From: JBAXPW01 sp037132015
Lineage (GTDB): Bacteria > Patescibacteriota > Microgenomatia > UBA1406 > GWC2-37-13
Length of the DNA stretch: 42,758 bases
NCBI GenBank assembly: GCA_037132015.1
Contig: JBAXPW010000003.1
Coordinates: 1-42,758 of the forward strand
Reading direction: 5' to 3'
Below, piece after piece: positions 41,958 through 42,758 of this stretch (positions are counted from its first letter, which is position 1; each line of letters begins with the position of its first letter). The position numbers and the translations under genes are program-made. The notes beneath the pieces are model-generated. The model saw nothing but the letters and a program-made list of their open reading frames with translations. It did no database searches and was not told the origin of the DNA.

Positions 41958-42758
41958 ATTTTTTTGATTTTAGTTGCAACCATTCTTGGAAGCCTCCTAC
42001 ACTAGTTTCATTAATTCGTGATTCTACTATAACAAATGAGTACATAGCGTCAACATATACTTTTGGACGAACTTCTTCGTCTCCTAAATTTTTTATTGGA
42101 TTTGATGGATCAACTTGCCAATCTTTCACTAAAATTAAATTGGAAGGTATATTTAGTGGAGTTTTCCAAATCACATCATTTATTTCTTTACTAAATGTTA
42201 TTGCTTTTGATTTTTCTGAATCAAATTCTATAATTGCATTGCCCTTCCAATTTTTATCGACTTGAGAAATTGAATCATCTGTTTTCAAGATCGTTTTTGC
42301 TTGTTCAACTGTAATAACTCCTAACTTTATATCATTATGAATTTTTGTCAATTTTTCTAATGCAAAATTTTTACTTCCTTCATATCCAAGTGGTCCCAAC
42401 CATTCATTGTAGAAGAATATAGAATACACAGTGCCTCTAGCTCGAGCTGATTGAGATGATACTTTTGTTTTGATCATTTCCACTGCTTTATAGCGATCTC
42501 CATAACTTATATTTTTGTTATTAAAAATATTTTTATTTAATACAATATATCCCTCTTCTTCTCCTCCTTGCAATATCACAGAGTCCGAAGCCACCTTTTG
42601 CTTTATATAATTAAGATTGATTTTAGCCTCTTTTGGAAATAAATTAACTTCACGATCTAAATCGCTCTGATATATTGATTCCTTCCCAACAGTCATCACT
42701 ACTTTGTTATTATCCACAACGTTCACATTATCATTTTTTTGAATACTTGTTGGTGAGA
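41938..42758 (-). CDS. SurA-like (parvulin-family) protein, 5' end outside the window
   Basis: At least 273 codons, with the frame open to the window edge. A GTG at 42726 is an internal codon rather than a proven start. Near the visible N-terminus, VVMTVGKESIYQSDLDREVNLFP matches the SurA_N type (a short strand, an acidic helix start, then DLDREV). The later part (VYSIFFYNEW, then ALEKLTKIHNDIKLGVITVEQAKTIL and DAMYSFVIVESRINE) is consistent with a degenerate parvulin domain, but no catalytic His pair stands out. A chaperone role for exported proteins is plausible, and the next gene encodes a large secreted protein overlapping by 20 nt. The missing N-terminus probably carries a membrane anchor. 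Confidence 0.6.
   Translation of the reverse strand, partial: SPTSIQKNDNVNVVDNNKVVMTVGKESIYQSDLDREVNLFPKEAKINLNYIKQKVASDSVILQGGEEEGYIVLNKNIFNNKNISYGDRYKAVEMIKTKVSSQSARARGTVYSIFFYNEWLGPLGYEGSKNFALEKLTKIHNDIKLGVITVEQAKTILKTDDSISQVDKNWKGNAIIEFDSEKSKAITFSKEINDVIWKTPLNIPSNLILVKDWQVDPSNPIKNLGDEEVRPKVYVDAMYSFVIVESRINETSVGGFQEWLQLKSKKYEIQYN

Noticed and set aside
1..42758. Integrated phage, plasmid or transposon
   Set aside because: No integrase, transposase, terminal repeats or phage structural genes were seen, and gene content and base composition look uniform.

Overview
The window looks like a chromosome segment of a Patescibacteria (CPR) bacterium, most likely Microgenomates. The evidence is the AT-rich sequence, short intergenic gaps, a large stock of exported proteins with Pro-Thr linkers, SIMPL, DUF5666 and acyltransferase modules typical of that group, a MscL with a zinc ribbon, and mostly TAA stops. 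The taxon is inferred from gene content because no rRNA is present. The genetic code looks standard: smpB, mscL and the acyltransferase gene end in TGA.

Layout. 218-3918: a secreted subtilisin-like protease and an ABC exporter separated by a strong terminator. 4136-6342: a DUF4145-type gene whose start is out of frame across an A9 run, a 44-residue ORF, tmRNA (ssrA), a small membrane protein and smpB, so both trans-translation partners lie within 1.4 kb. 6547-12015: a small dockerin-like exported protein and a 1,725-residue alpha-2-macroglobulin carrying a Hint (intein-like) domain. 12096-16197: an SPFH protein, then a detached MgtE-type Mg2+ sensor gene overlapping an NRAMP-related transporter gene, then an OMP-decarboxylase-superfamily enzyme. 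16261-22156: an O-antigen-ligase-like membrane protein, tRNA-Gln(CUG), a broken membrane-protein gene, malic enzyme, a short cysteinyl-tRNA synthetase, a triple zinc-ribbon protein and a beta-lactamase-fold protein. 22217-28415: a probable seven-gene unit running response regulator, histidine kinase, membrane fusion protein, ABC ATPase, MacB-like permease, DUF5666 protein and secreted helical protein. 28460-30993: a small membrane protein, mscL and two unrecognised genes. 31028-36533: a tight cell-surface glycan operon (copper-less cupredoxin-like protein, two GT-C glycosyltransferase paralogues of equal length, acyltransferase 3). 36578-42758: an RNA m5C methyltransferase, a SIMPL protein, a 1,198-residue repeat-bearing surface protein and a SurA-like protein cut by the window edge.

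At least a dozen genes have a TATAAT-like -10 box ending 5-8 nt before the start codon, which indicates leaderless mRNAs. This moves several starts downstream (smpB, the 5533 gene, the alpha-2-macroglobulin, the 15520-16197 enzyme and the beta-lactamase-like gene). Some genes inside the export operon have Shine-Dalgarno sites instead.

The items most worth follow-up are the Hint domain placed at the bait-region position of a macroglobulin that lacks a thioester, and the pairing of a soluble MgtE-like sensor with an NRAMP carrier that has lost its transition-metal Met ligand. No mobile element, integrase, CRISPR array or rRNA was seen. No stretch over 300 bases lacks a gene; positions 1-217 hold only a weak direct repeat.
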